From JAPUEK01 sp963815355 (lineage in GTDB: Bacteria; Pseudomonadota; Alphaproteobacteria; Rhodobacterales; Rhodobacteraceae): a stretch of DNA of 64,000 bases. The stretch spans positions 1-64,000 of the forward strand of contig CAWFGJ010000006.1 of assembly GCA_963815355.1 (NCBI GenBank), read 5' to 3'. Positions 44,037-52,563 of the stretch are shown here, piece after piece. Positions within the stretch are counted from its first letter, which is position 1. Each line of letters starts with the position of its first letter. A program made the translations under genes and the position numbers. The notes beneath the pieces are model-generated. The model did no database searches and was not told the origin of the DNA. It saw only the letters and a list, made by a program, of their open reading frames with translations.

Positions 44037-44593
44037 CCTTTGTTCGACACGGTTTTTCTGCAAACAATTTCATGGCGGCGCGTTTCTACAAGTGGCGGAC
44101 GAAATATAGCGAAATGGATGCGTCGATGATCGTGCGACGTGATAATCCCCTCCCGAAAGTAAGGGGCTGCCGCATCTACTGCGATCTGGAGTTGAACCTA
44201 CGGATCAAGCCCCGAAAGCGGCTGAGGCGGGACAAACCTGATGCGCTGGCGGTGCCGGATGCGCCGAACATGACATAGTCAATGCATTGCACGGCAGGCG
44301 TTTGCCTTCAAACGCCTCAAGGGAACTTCATGGTCGACCGTATCGGCGAAGGTCGCCACTTCCGACTGCTGAAGGTGCTGGATAATTTCAATCGCGAAGG
44401 GCTGGGGATCGAAGTCGACTTCTCCTTGCCCGCAGAACGGGTCATCCGAAGCCTAGACAGGATCATCGAGAGGCGAAGCAAGCCTGACACCATGAGAGTC
44501 GACAATGGCCCGAAATACATCAGCGGTAAGCTGCTGATCTGCGACGAGAAACGGAGCATCCCCATCCAGCACATCCAACCAGGACAGCCCCAG
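44037..44593 (+). pseudogene. IS3-family transposase remnant (first copy), decayed
   Basis: The left part retains an OrfA helix end (RFYKWRTKYSEMDASM). An internal deletion joins it to OrfB: IYCDLELNLRIKPRKRLRRD, ALAVPDAPNMT then a TAG where Trp is expected, a 39-bp in-frame hairpin insertion, and then NFMVDRIGEGRHFRLLKVLD, NREGLGIEVDFSLPAERVIR, DTMRVDNGPKYISGKL and QHIQPGQPQ. First Asp (in place of W-S-M-D the D is changed to N), second D (VDNGP) and the region up to the Glu helix are recognisable, but the gene is cut at 44593 by the second IS3 element. Inactive. Confidence 0.8.
44285..44323 (+). repeat. 39-bp in-frame hairpin element, copy 1
   Basis: Inserted between codons for Met and (Asn/Asp)-Phe of the first IS3 OrfB, in the W-S-M-D-F motif. 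It encodes HCTAGVCLQTPQG in the transposase frame. The hairpin is at 44297-44316: GGCGTTTG, loop CCTT, CAAACGCC. Its length is exactly 13 codons, so the downstream transposase frame is kept. It matches copy 2 at 28 of 39 positions, with compensatory changes in the stem. Confidence 0.75.
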
Positions 44594-44657
44594 TGACGTT
44601 GCCCCCTGCCGCTAATCCAGTTTGAGGTAGACTCTGGCCCAGCTGAAAGGACCAGAG

Positions 44658-44916
44658 ATGAAGCGCAGCAGGTTCACCGAAGATCAGATCATCGGCATTC
44701 TGAAGGAGCATGAGGCGGGTGTGCCTGTCGCCGATTTGTGCCGCAAGCACGGCGTCAGCGATGCGACCGTTTACAAGTGGAAAGCCAAGTATGGCGGCAT
44801 GGATGTCAGCTAGGCGAAACGGCTGAAGGGCCTTGAGGACGAGAATGCGCGCCTGAAACGGCTTCTTGCCGATGCCATGCTCGACAATGCCGCGCTGAAA
44901 GACCTCTTGGGAAAAA
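44658..44916 (+). pseudogene. IS3-family OrfA, nonsense-mutated
   Basis: MKRSRFTEDQIIGILKEHEA, VADLCRKHGVSDATVYKWK and KYGGMDVS, then a TAG at 44811-44813 where Glu or Gln is usual, then AKRLKGLEDENARLKRLLAD and ALKDLLGK in the same frame. The helix-turn-helix and leucine-zipper parts are otherwise intact. The frame runs into the IS110 element at about 44917. Confidence 0.88.
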
Positions 44917-44921
44917 ATGTA

Positions 44922-46266
44922 TGGTCCGCCCCGCTATTGCAAGGTTTTCGTGGGTGACGCACCGGCTTGCGTAAATGTATCCGGCCTCTGATCAGTCAGC
45001 CGCTTTTGGCGACAAGGCCTTGATGAGATCCGCACCTCGGGTTCCAGATTAGTGGCACGGGATCGTGTCCCGTTTTTTTGCGCGTGGCTTACCCGTGGTC
45101 GATCAACCGTTTGGTCATCACGTCCCCTGCAATCGGTTCTGCGGTGAAGAGATCAGCTCAGGGCTGCCCCTTTCGACTGCAGATAGACGCTGCCTGGTTT
45201 GGTCAGCACGGCCCAGACGATGCGCGTCAGCTTGTTTGCCAAGGCGACCACGGCTTTGTTGCGGTGCGTGCGCGCTTCGAGCGCAGAGAGCCAACCACCC
45301 AGGGCATGGTTCGCCCGATTCAAGTGAAGGAAGCATGACCGCGCGCCATGGATGATCAGGCGCCGCACGTAGCGATTGCCGCGTTTGCTGATGCTCAGAA
45401 GGGTCTGTTTGCCCCCGGTCGAATGCTCTGCAGGCACCAGCCCCAGCCACGCGGCCAGATCACGCGCCTTGCGGAACTGTCGTCCGTCGCCCGCTGCGGC
45501 GACAAGCGCGGTTGCGCCAAGCGCCCCGATGCCCGGAATTGTGACGAGGCGGCTGACGGTATCGTTCTCGCGGGCACAGGCTTCTACCTTGCCATTCAGG
45601 GCCTTGATGCGGCCTTCGATGTAGCCGAGGTCATCCAGCAACTCACCGAGCAGCACCCGCATGGTCGATGTCAGGTCATTCTCCTCGTTCTCCAGATGCC
45701 TCCGGATATCGGCATGGAAGCCGCCAGCACCGACCCGCATGGCCAACCCGTATTCAATGCAGAACGCGCGCGCTTGGTTCATCAGCGCTGTTCTTTGCCC
45801 AACAAGCCGGTCGCGGATGCGGTGCAGCGCCTGCAGATCGACCTGTTCGGGCGTTCGAACTTCCACGAAGCGCATGGTCGGCCGCGTCACCGCTTCGGCG
45901 ATGGCCGCAGCATCGACGGTATCTGTTTTGTTGGATTTGACATAGGGCTTCACGAAGCGTGCCGGGATGATCCGGGCGTCATGGCCCATCGCCGTCAGCC
46001 GGCGCGCCAGCCATTGTGAGCCCGGGCAGGCTTCCATGCCGACCAGCGCTTTTGGTGCTGTCTCGAAGAAGCCAATCAGCGTGTCACGCGAAAACTTGGC
46101 GCGCTGGATAATGGCCCCCGCGGCATTGAGCGCGATGACGTGGAAGACCTTCTTGCCGATATCAATGCCGAAGGCGGCAGTCTCAGGGATTGGTTTGGTT
46201 CGCATCCTTTCTCTCCTTCTGCTTTGCGATGCCGCAATACTGACGCTTGGGTGCGGGGCGGACCAT
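44922..46266 (-). mobile_element. IS110-family element (IS1111-like) inserted in the IS3 element
   Basis: Sits between the end of OrfA and the start of OrfB of the IS3 element. GGTCCGCCCC (44923-44932) and GGGGCGGACC (46255-46264) form a perfect 10-bp inverted repeat close to each end, as in the IS1111 subgroup. It carries one intact DEDD transposase on the minus strand and ~240 bp of noncoding DNA at its 3' side, where IS110 elements can carry a guide RNA. Outer boundaries are uncertain by a few bases. Confidence 0.82.
45153..46205 (-). CDS. IS110-family DEDD transposase
   Basis: 350 residues, apparently intact. N-terminal RuvC-like domain: AAFGIDIGKKVFHVIALNAA (first Asp), ALVGMEACPGSQWLARRL (Glu) and SNKTDTVDAAAIAEAV (D-x-x-D pair). 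The C-terminal Transposase_20 domain: VTIPGIGALGATALVAAAGD, RDLAAWLGLVPAEHSTGGKQ and ISKRGNRYVRRLIIHGAR, with the catalytic Ser region near HSTGGKQ. Start at 46205 (MRTKPIPETAAFGID); the longer frame runs into the host IS3 sequence. Confidence 0.93.
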   Translation of the reverse strand: MRTKPIPETAAFGIDIGKKVFHVIALNAAGAIIQRAKFSRDTLIGFFETAPKALVGMEACPGSQWLARRLTAMGHDARIIPARFVKPYVKSNKTDTVDAAAIAEAVTRPTMRFVEVRTPEQVDLQALHRIRDRLVGQRTALMNQARAFCIEYGLAMRVGAGGFHADIRRHLENEENDLTSTMRVLLGELLDDLGYIEGRIKALNGKVEACARENDTVSRLVTIPGIGALGATALVAAAGDGRQFRKARDLAAWLGLVPAEHSTGGKQTLLSISKRGNRYVRRLIIHGARSCFLHLNRANHALGGWLSALEARTHRNKAVVALANKLTRIVWAVLTKPGSVYLQSKGAALS

Positions 46267-46324
46267 CCCATTAGTGGTGACGTAGAGCCATGAGCCGCCA
46301 CTGGTTCAAGGCCATGGCGATACC

Positions 46325-47278
46325 GCGAAGCGGCAAGCGGTCGCACATCGGGTGGAGGGCCACGGGATGAGCGAGCGGCGGGCGTGCCGGGTGATCGGCT
46401 GTTGCCGGATGACCATGCGTTGCGAGGCCATACGTCAGGACGATCCCGTGCTGCGCGAGAGGCTGAAAGACTTGGCCAAGGTCCGACGCCGGTTCGGCTA
46501 CCGTCGGCTTCATGTCTGCCTGCGGCGCGAGGGCCATGTGGTCAATCACAAGCGCCTGTTTCGCATCTACCGGGAAAAGCAGTTGCAGGTGCGCCGTCGT
46601 GGTGGGCGCAAGTGGGCCATGGGCACTAGGGCTCCGATGGTGCTGCCGCTGATGCCGAACCAGCGCTGGTCACTCGACTTTGTATCTGATCAGCTGACGG
46701 ATGGCCGTCAGTTCCGCATCATGACCGTGGTCGATGACTGCACCCGGGAATGCCTGGCCCTGATCGCCGACACCTCACTGTCGGGGGCTCGGGTGGCGGG
46801 GGAACTGGCGACCCTGTTCGACGCCCGCGGCAAGCCCCAGAGGGTTGTCAGCGATAATGGGACCGAGTTCACCTCGAACGCGATTCTGAAGTTTGTGGAT
46901 GATCGCAAGTTTGACTGGAAATAAATCGCGCCCCGATGCCCGGCAGCGGTTTGCCTGCAAACCGCGAGAGGGGGAAAGCCGACCCAGAATGCCTTCATCG
47001 AAAGCTTCAACGGCCGCCTCCGAGATGAACTGTTGAAAGAAACCCTGTTCCCGTCCCTGCACCATGCCCGCATCACGCAGGCCGCCTGGCGCACGGACTA
47101 CAACACCGAACGCCCCCACTCCCGCCTCGGCTGACAGACGCCCGCTGCCTTCGCCAAAACCTTCACCCCGCAACGGGGCCTGCCGCTGCACAATCCGCAA
47201 AGCTCCGCGCCAGCCCCCGTTGCCCAACCCGGCAAAACCGACAAAACTCCAACCCGGAGTCTCGCTCACGCTGGATAA
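46325..47278 (+). pseudogene. IS3-family OrfB (DDE transposase), two stops and a 39-bp insertion
   Basis: Resumes right of the IS110 element: AKRQAVAHRVEGHGMSERRA, RRRFGYRRLHVCLRREGH and NQRWSLDFVSDQLTDGRQFR (first Asp), then VSDNGTEFTSNAILKF (second Asp). A TAA replaces Tyr after FDWK at 46922-46924, three codons before the 39-bp hairpin insertion (46934-46972). The frame continues GKPTQNAFIESFNGRLRDEL (catalytic Glu) and YNTERPHSRLG, where TGA at 47132-47134 replaces Trp, to a final stop at 47278. All three catalytic residues remain; only the stops and the insertion break it. Confidence 0.88.
46934..46972 (+). repeat. 39-bp in-frame hairpin element, copy 2
   Basis: Inserted between Pro and Gly of the I-A-P-G-K motif of the second IS3 OrfB. 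It encodes RCPAAVCLQTARG in the transposase frame. The hairpin is at 46946-46965: GCGGTTTG, loop CCTG, CAAACCGC. Offset, length and reading frame are identical to copy 1. Confidence 0.75.
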
Positions 47279-47296
47279 GAATTGGGGGCAACACCA

Positions 47297-47959
47297 CGCC
47301 CAGCCCAAGACATTTGAAAATCATAATCGTCGACAGAAGGTATAAGATGGATCAGAAATTAATTCGGCAGACGGATTTCTCATCTAAAGATCCGCCGAAC
47401 TCAACATCCAGGCGGATTTGCAAAAGGAAACTCTGGAACAACGTAACCGGGCCAAGGATTACTCGGAAGGCAAATGCGTCCTTTTGCCGTGGTTCAGAGA
47501 CGAGACAAGACCCCGACGGTGGTAAAGCCATATGGTGGCAGCGAACTTGCTATGATGGCCGCCGCTTTTGAGCGGCAAAGACGCGCACCGCTCATGTTCA
47601 TCATCTGCGCAATGCTGGTCGACACCGCGGTGAGGCAGAAAAGTTGGTCGCCAAAATTGTCAAAATACGGATATTTAAAGATGAAACAGCCGAGCTGAAC
47701 CCATTCCGGTCGCGATGTCAGCGGCGCGGCGATTGTCCTCAATAGGCTCACCCTTGCCGTCGAACTGCACGGCAACCGCCCTGAGTTTTCATTTTCGGTG
47801 GCGCGTGATGACAGAAAGTGGACGTGTAACTACTTTGCGAAGCAGTTGGCTGCCAATATACCCCCACCGTCAACGGGCCTTTGATGCCGACAGGTAGTAA
47901 GTCTGCTTGTCGATGGCCCCTTGATAGGTTGGATAGACATCGTTGTGAGTTCACAGTTC
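47297..47959. other. 663-bp region with no recognisable gene; possible gene debris
   Basis: Right of the IS3 end. Two short stretches look coding-like. At 47410-47510 a plus-strand frame reads ADLQKETLEQRNRAKDYSEG then KCVLLPWFRDE. At 47700-47884 a frame reads SGAAIVLNRLTLAVELHGNR then PEFSFSVARDDRKWTC before a stop. Neither has a start or a family I recognise. They may be remains of genes broken by the insertion sequences. Confidence 0.45.
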
Positions 47960-48499
47960 CTATTTGAATGGGTTGCTGTTGGACTTGATAACATTGCCAC
48001 ACTCAATCAGCGCATCCATCGACGCTCGTGAACCGGCCAAAGAATAATTCTGCACATTAGAACCGTCATCGGACCGCAAATAAAGCCGCGACCCTTGGGC
48101 GACTTCGACCAGCAAGCGAACACCGGCATCACTATCAGGCAGGTTGAACAGCACCGAGTTCTTGTAAAGATCGGCATCGTTCAGCGTCCAATCCCGGCGA
48201 CGGTCAATCTGAATTCTCAGGTCAGCGGTATCGCCTGTGTCACCAAAATCCCAAGAGGTCGAGTAGAACTGCAGGCGGACCGAACCGTCCTGAAACGTCC
48301 AGATCGTGAAACTTTCGCTTATAGCGTCCACTTCCGCCAGACAAGCGAGCGTGCCGTCGTCATAACCAACGATCTCAACCTCCCAATGCTTGTGCTTGAA
48401 AAGCGTTTGCGACTCCGTTTCGGCCACCGCCGCGCCACCAAACCCAAGAACACCAAGCGCCAAGACACCCGTCATTGCTGCTGATCTAAATTTGTTCAT
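47960..48499 (-). CDS. Secreted protein of unknown function
   Basis: 179 residues with a signal peptide (MNKFRSAAMTGVLALGVLGF...AVAE, cleavage near residue 27). The mature part has KHKHWEVEIVGYDDGTLACL, FTIWTFQDGSVRLQFYSTSW and a C-terminal SMDALIECGN; its two cysteines could pair. It resembles small periplasmic beta-sandwich proteins of marine Rhodobacteraceae, but no named family is certain. The start at 48499 is set by the signal peptide. It lies alone between the IS region and an acyl-CoA synthetase. Confidence 0.72.
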   Translation of the reverse strand: MNKFRSAAMTGVLALGVLGFGGAAVAETESQTLFKHKHWEVEIVGYDDGTLACLAEVDAISESFTIWTFQDGSVRLQFYSTSWDFGDTGDTADLRIQIDRRRDWTLNDADLYKNSVLFNLPDSDAGVRLLVEVAQGSRLYLRSDDGSNVQNYSLAGSRASMDALIECGNVIKSNSNPFK

Positions 48500-48588
48500 G
48501 CCCGATACCCTTATCTTTTGACTTACCAAAAGATTGCCGGGTGAGACAATTCATGCAAATGAAAAACTTTGTTAGGAATCGAGTTCTC

Positions 48589-50481
48589 TTAGCTTTTTCG
48601 CTCCCATGGGTTGGAAAACTGTCCAAGGATTGCGCCAAGATCGGAATCGGAGCTTTGGTCTTCAACGACTATCTTTGCCACTAGACCGCGCTTCTTGTCT
48701 TCGACCACCTCAGCGACATGAGCCTTCAAACCAGCACTAGCCAATGCGGCGTCAAAGACTCTGCTGATCGCGCGGCGACGCAGGTCGGGCTTGAAAACCT
48801 TGCCAATTGCCGTTTTTGGTAAGTCATCCAAAAGTTCGATATGTTTGGGTTGGGCTGCTCGTTCAGAAATATGCACTTTGGCGTAGGCGGCAATGTCTTC
48901 CACCGTCAGAGTCGCGCCTTTGACCAATTCAACATAGGCGCAGGGTAGTTCGCCTGAATGCGCGTCGGGCTGACCAATCGCGCCCACGAAGGCCACGCCT
49001 TCCAGCCCCATGAGCGCCTCTTCAATAGTCGCAGGGTCAATGTTGTGCCCGCCCCGGATGATTAGATCTTTCGCCCGGCCAGTGATGAAAAGATACCCGT
49101 CGGCATCGATCCGGCCCAGATCCCCAGTCCGCAGATAGCGACCTTCGGCAAAGAGCGTCTTGTTCTTGTCCACCTCGGTATAGGTCGATCCCTCAAATAC
49201 GCCGGGGTTCGAGACGCAGATTTCCCCCACCTCATCCACACCGCAATCGCGCAGCCCTCCTTGGCCGTCTGTCATCAGGATGCGGACATGGGTATATGGG
49301 AACGGCAGCCCAACTGAGCCGATTTTTTTGTTGCCATCGGGCGGGTTGACAGAAACGAGGCATGTGCACTCGGTCAGTCCATAGCCTTCGACGATCTGGA
49401 CCTTGGTGGCTTTTTCGAACCGGTTGAAAAGCTCAATCGGCAAGGGGGCCGACCCGGAAAACGCGCCCCGCAGTGTCGAGACATCTGCGTCAATGGGCCG
49501 CTGCATCAACGCCGAAAGGGCTGTAGGCACGGTCACCAGATAGCTGACCTTCCAATGTGCAATCAACTTCCAAAGGTTGTCGAAAACCCCTTCGCCGCGG
49601 TAACCAGCAGGTGTCGGAAAGACGACGTGCGCGCCCGACGCGATCATCGACATCAGGATCGGATAAGCCGCAAAGACGTGAAACAACGGCAGCGGGCAAA
49701 GCACGGTGTCAGTTTCACGGAACAGTAGCCGTGCGCCCAACCAACCGTTATAAATCATTCCCGACGCTTTGTGCTGTGCGACCTTGGGCATTCCCGTGGT
49801 GCCACCAGTGTGAAAATAGGCGGCCACGCGGTCGGCAGGGTTATCCGAAAAATTCAACCTATCTGCGGGTTGGCGTGCGCACTCGGCACCAAAACTCTTA
49901 ATGTTGGCAGCATGGGTGACCGGATTTTTGGGGCGCACCAACGGCACGATCCAGCTTTTAGGGGGGGAGAGGTAGCGGACAAGATCAACCTCCAGCACGG
50001 TCTTTACGCCAGGCGCGTGCCGCACAGCCTCTGCCACCTTTTGGGCAAGATCGGTCTTTGGAAATGGTTTGAGTGTAACGACGACCTTGGCCTTGGTTTC
50101 TCGCAGAATGGAGCTGATTTGCTCTGGCTCCAGCAACGGGTTGATGGGGTTCACGATGCCTGCAACAGCGCCACCCAGCAACGTCACGGCCGTTTCAAGG
50201 CAGTTCGGCAGCACATAGGCCACCACGTCTTTTTCGCCAATACCTAGGCTTCGGAAAAGGTTCGCGGCTTGGTTGACCTTACCTAACAAAGCTGTCCAGC
50301 TAAGCGTTTCGGATTTGGAGCCCGGGATAGAGAGTAATTGGTAACTGATTGCTGGACGGCCACCATGGGCCTTTGCGGCACGCGACAAGAACTCATGCAT
50401 GGTGCGAGCGATATCCCGCTCGGCCCACGACATTTCTGCTTCAATCGCCTTCAAGTCCGCAAGGTTTGCGAATTCACCCAT
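48589..50481 (-). CDS. Acyl-CoA synthetase (AMP-forming)
   Basis: A 630-residue adenylate-forming enzyme that activates a carboxylic acid to its CoA thioester. Motifs: YFHTGGTTGMPKVAQHKASG (P-loop-like A3), FHVFAAYPILMS, QIVEGYGLTECTCL (A5), RYLRTGDLGRIDADGYLFIT (A7) and GRAKDLIIRGGHNIDPATIE (A8), with the C-terminal Lys in LPKTAIGKVFKPDL (A10). Longer than FadD-type enzymes (about 550) because of an N-terminal extension. The substrate is not deducible. Confidence 0.9.
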   Translation of the reverse strand: MGEFANLADLKAIEAEMSWAERDIARTMHEFLSRAAKAHGGRPAISYQLLSIPGSKSETLSWTALLGKVNQAANLFRSLGIGEKDVVAYVLPNCLETAVTLLGGAVAGIVNPINPLLEPEQISSILRETKAKVVVTLKPFPKTDLAQKVAEAVRHAPGVKTVLEVDLVRYLSPPKSWIVPLVRPKNPVTHAANIKSFGAECARQPADRLNFSDNPADRVAAYFHTGGTTGMPKVAQHKASGMIYNGWLGARLLFRETDTVLCPLPLFHVFAAYPILMSMIASGAHVVFPTPAGYRGEGVFDNLWKLIAHWKVSYLVTVPTALSALMQRPIDADVSTLRGAFSGSAPLPIELFNRFEKATKVQIVEGYGLTECTCLVSVNPPDGNKKIGSVGLPFPYTHVRILMTDGQGGLRDCGVDEVGEICVSNPGVFEGSTYTEVDKNKTLFAEGRYLRTGDLGRIDADGYLFITGRAKDLIIRGGHNIDPATIEEALMGLEGVAFVGAIGQPDAHSGELPCAYVELVKGATLTVEDIAAYAKVHISERAAQPKHIELLDDLPKTAIGKVFKPDLRRRAISRVFDAALASAGLKAHVAEVVEDKKRGLVAKIVVEDQSSDSDLGAILGQFSNPWERKS

Positions 50482-50639
50482 GGCATTCTCCCCTATGTCA
50501 TGCGGCCCCCCTGTCTAACGCGGGGGTTACCTTTTCCAAGGATGGAGACTGGAGAACGGTTTGCCAAGGAAAAGCGGAAGTGGAAACGCAACGTCAGAAA
50601 GATCACGACAGGCGGAAGACAAATGCGGCTGTGTCTTCG

Positions 50640-52415
50640 CTAAATTGATCCGCCCGTAAATTGAAGCCGGGCGAGCCGGGCGTAAAGCCCACCCTCGGCG
50701 ACAAGCGCCTCATGTGTGCCGATCGCGGCGATCCGGCCTTGATCAAAAACCACGATCCGATCGGCTCTTTTTACAGTCGCCAAACGGTGCGCGATGACCA
50801 AAAGCGTGCGCCCTTCTGCGAGTCGGTCGACCGCTTGTTGCACAGCCCGCTCGCTTTCAGCGTCCAGCGCACTTGTTGCTTCATCAAGCAGTAGTACGCG
50901 GGCATCACGCAAGATGGCGCGCGCGATGGCGATGCGCTGCTTTTGGCCGCCCGAAAGCATCACGCCGCGTTCACCCAAATAGGTATCGTAGCCTTGTGGT
51001 AAAGCCGCAATAAACCCGTGCGCCGCGGCGGCTTCTGCCGCGACCTCTACCTCGGCATCAGAGGCCTCGGGGCGGCCGAAGCGAATGTTCTCGCGGGCGG
51101 AGGCAGCGAAGATCACAGGGTCTTGGGGAACCATCGCGATCGACTGGCGGAAGTCAGACCGTGCCATATCGCGCAAGTCTACGCCATCCAACCGGATCAC
51201 CCCTGACTGTGGATCGTAAAAACGCATCAGGAGTTGCAGGACGGTCGATTTTCCTGCCCCAGAGGGACCCACGAGAGCCACGGTTTCCCCCGGTGCCACG
51301 TCGAGCGAAAAGCCTAGCAAAGCGGGGGCGTCCGGGCGGGCAGGATAGCGAAAGGTGACGTCTTCAAACCGGATTGCGCCGCGAAGAGGGCTTGGCACAG
51401 GCAACGGAACCGCGGGGTCTACCACCGGATCTTCGGCATGCAACATTTCAACAAGGCGCTCGGTAGCCCCGGCCGCGCGTTGCAACTCGCCCCAGATCTC
51501 GGACAACGCACCAACTGCGCCCGCGACCATGACGGCGTAAATCAGGAACTGCACGAGTTCCCCCGCTGTCATAGTGCCCGCACGCACATCGCGCGCACCA
51601 ATCCATAGCACCCCCACCACACCGGCAAAGACAAGGAAAATGACAATCGCGGTCATAACCGAGCGTGTCGAAATGCGCGTCAGCGCCGACCCAAAAGCCC
51701 GTTCGGAAACGTCGGCAAAATCGCGACGCGTTTGAGTTTCATGCGTGAAGGCTTGCACCGTCTGGACCGCGCCAAGGGCTTCGGAAGCTTTCCCGGATGA
51801 GCTCGCAATTAAGTCCTGATTTTCGCGGCTGAGCACGCGTAGGCGGCGGCCCAACACAATAATCGGTACCACAATGGCCGGAACCAACAGCAGGACGAGC
51901 CCAGAGAGTTTCGCCGAGGTCAGCATCAACAATGCCAAGCCGCCGATCAAAGTCAGAAAGTGGCGCAATGCGACCGAAACGGAAGAGCCGATGACTGATA
52001 AGATGAGCGTTGTGTCAGTCGTAATGCGGCTCAGGATCTCCCCGGTCAGAAGCCGTTCAAAAAAAGCCGGGCTAAGCCCGACGACTCTGTCAAATAGCGC
52101 ACGGCGAATATCGGTGACGACGCGCTCGCCCAGACGGGTGACGAAATAGTAGCGCACCCCCGTGCCAAGCGCGAGGACGCCCGCGATGACCAGAGCCGCC
52201 GCGAAATATTGATCCAACAGGCCAAGATTACCGCTACTAAAACTGTCCACCACCCGGCGCACGGCAAGCGGAAGGATCAGGCTGACCGACGCTGTGGTGA
52301 TGAGCGCAAGTGCAGCGATCACGACCATAACGCGATAGGGCGCGATGAACGGCCAAAGCCCGCGCAGCGCACCGACCTGTTTCGACTTCGCGCGCTCTTG
52401 CTGTGTGTCCGACAT
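50640..52415 (-). CDS. ABC exporter, ATPase fused to permease (MsbA/BmrA type)
   Basis: 591 residues, a half-transporter that works as a dimer. Six-helix membrane domain (~20-310) and an ATPase domain with Walker A ALVGPSGAGKSTVLQLLMRF, signature LSGGQKQRIAIARAILRDAR, Walker B VLLLDEATSALD and H-loop VIAHRLATV. It resembles the lipid/multidrug exporters found singly in Rhodobacteraceae. Start at 52415 (MSDTQQERAKSK), chosen because the upstream in-frame extension overlaps the divergent hydrolase promoter. Confidence 0.9.
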   Translation of the reverse strand: MSDTQQERAKSKQVGALRGLWPFIAPYRVMVVIAALALITTASVSLILPLAVRRVVDSFSSGNLGLLDQYFAAALVIAGVLALGTGVRYYFVTRLGERVVTDIRRALFDRVVGLSPAFFERLLTGEILSRITTDTTLILSVIGSSVSVALRHFLTLIGGLALLMLTSAKLSGLVLLLVPAIVVPIIVLGRRLRVLSRENQDLIASSSGKASEALGAVQTVQAFTHETQTRRDFADVSERAFGSALTRISTRSVMTAIVIFLVFAGVVGVLWIGARDVRAGTMTAGELVQFLIYAVMVAGAVGALSEIWGELQRAAGATERLVEMLHAEDPVVDPAVPLPVPSPLRGAIRFEDVTFRYPARPDAPALLGFSLDVAPGETVALVGPSGAGKSTVLQLLMRFYDPQSGVIRLDGVDLRDMARSDFRQSIAMVPQDPVIFAASARENIRFGRPEASDAEVEVAAEAAAAHGFIAALPQGYDTYLGERGVMLSGGQKQRIAIARAILRDARVLLLDEATSALDAESERAVQQAVDRLAEGRTLLVIAHRLATVKRADRIVVFDQGRIAAIGTHEALVAEGGLYARLARLQFTGGSI

Positions 52416-52563
52416 AATCCTGCTCTGTCCCCGCCTGTCTTTTGACCGCTTGAGGCATTTAGTCACCCAAGGGCTGGCCCGCAAGCGTTGCGATGTCGCG
52501 CCGCCCTTGCCCCTTGGCGCGCCTCGTGCCAGTTTTCGGCGCATTCTGCCGAAAGGGCTGCCT

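Larger units (their letters stand above)
44594..47296 (+). mobile_element. IS3-family element (second copy), interrupted by an IS110-family element
   Basis: Ends TGACGTTGCCCCC (44594-44606) and GGGGGCAACACCA (47284-47296) are inverted repeats with 11 of 13 matches and the TG...CA tips of the IS3 family. Without the IS110 insert it is about 1.36 kb. It has OrfA and OrfB, both with premature stops, plus a 39-bp hairpin insertion in OrfB. No target duplication is evident, and the right flank does not continue the transposase it inserted into, so a deletion or rearrangement followed. Confidence 0.85.

Noticed and set aside
44285..46972. Integron attC sites or REP sequences as the source of the 39-bp elements
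   Set aside because: attC sites are longer with R/L boxes and lie between cassettes; REP sequences are intergenic. These are inside coding frames and preserve them.
44276..47134. Selenocysteine or pyrrolysine readthrough at the TAG/TGA/TAA codons in the IS3 genes
   Set aside because: The lost residues are ordinary Trp, Tyr and Glu/Gln, three different stop types occur, and the element is otherwise broken.
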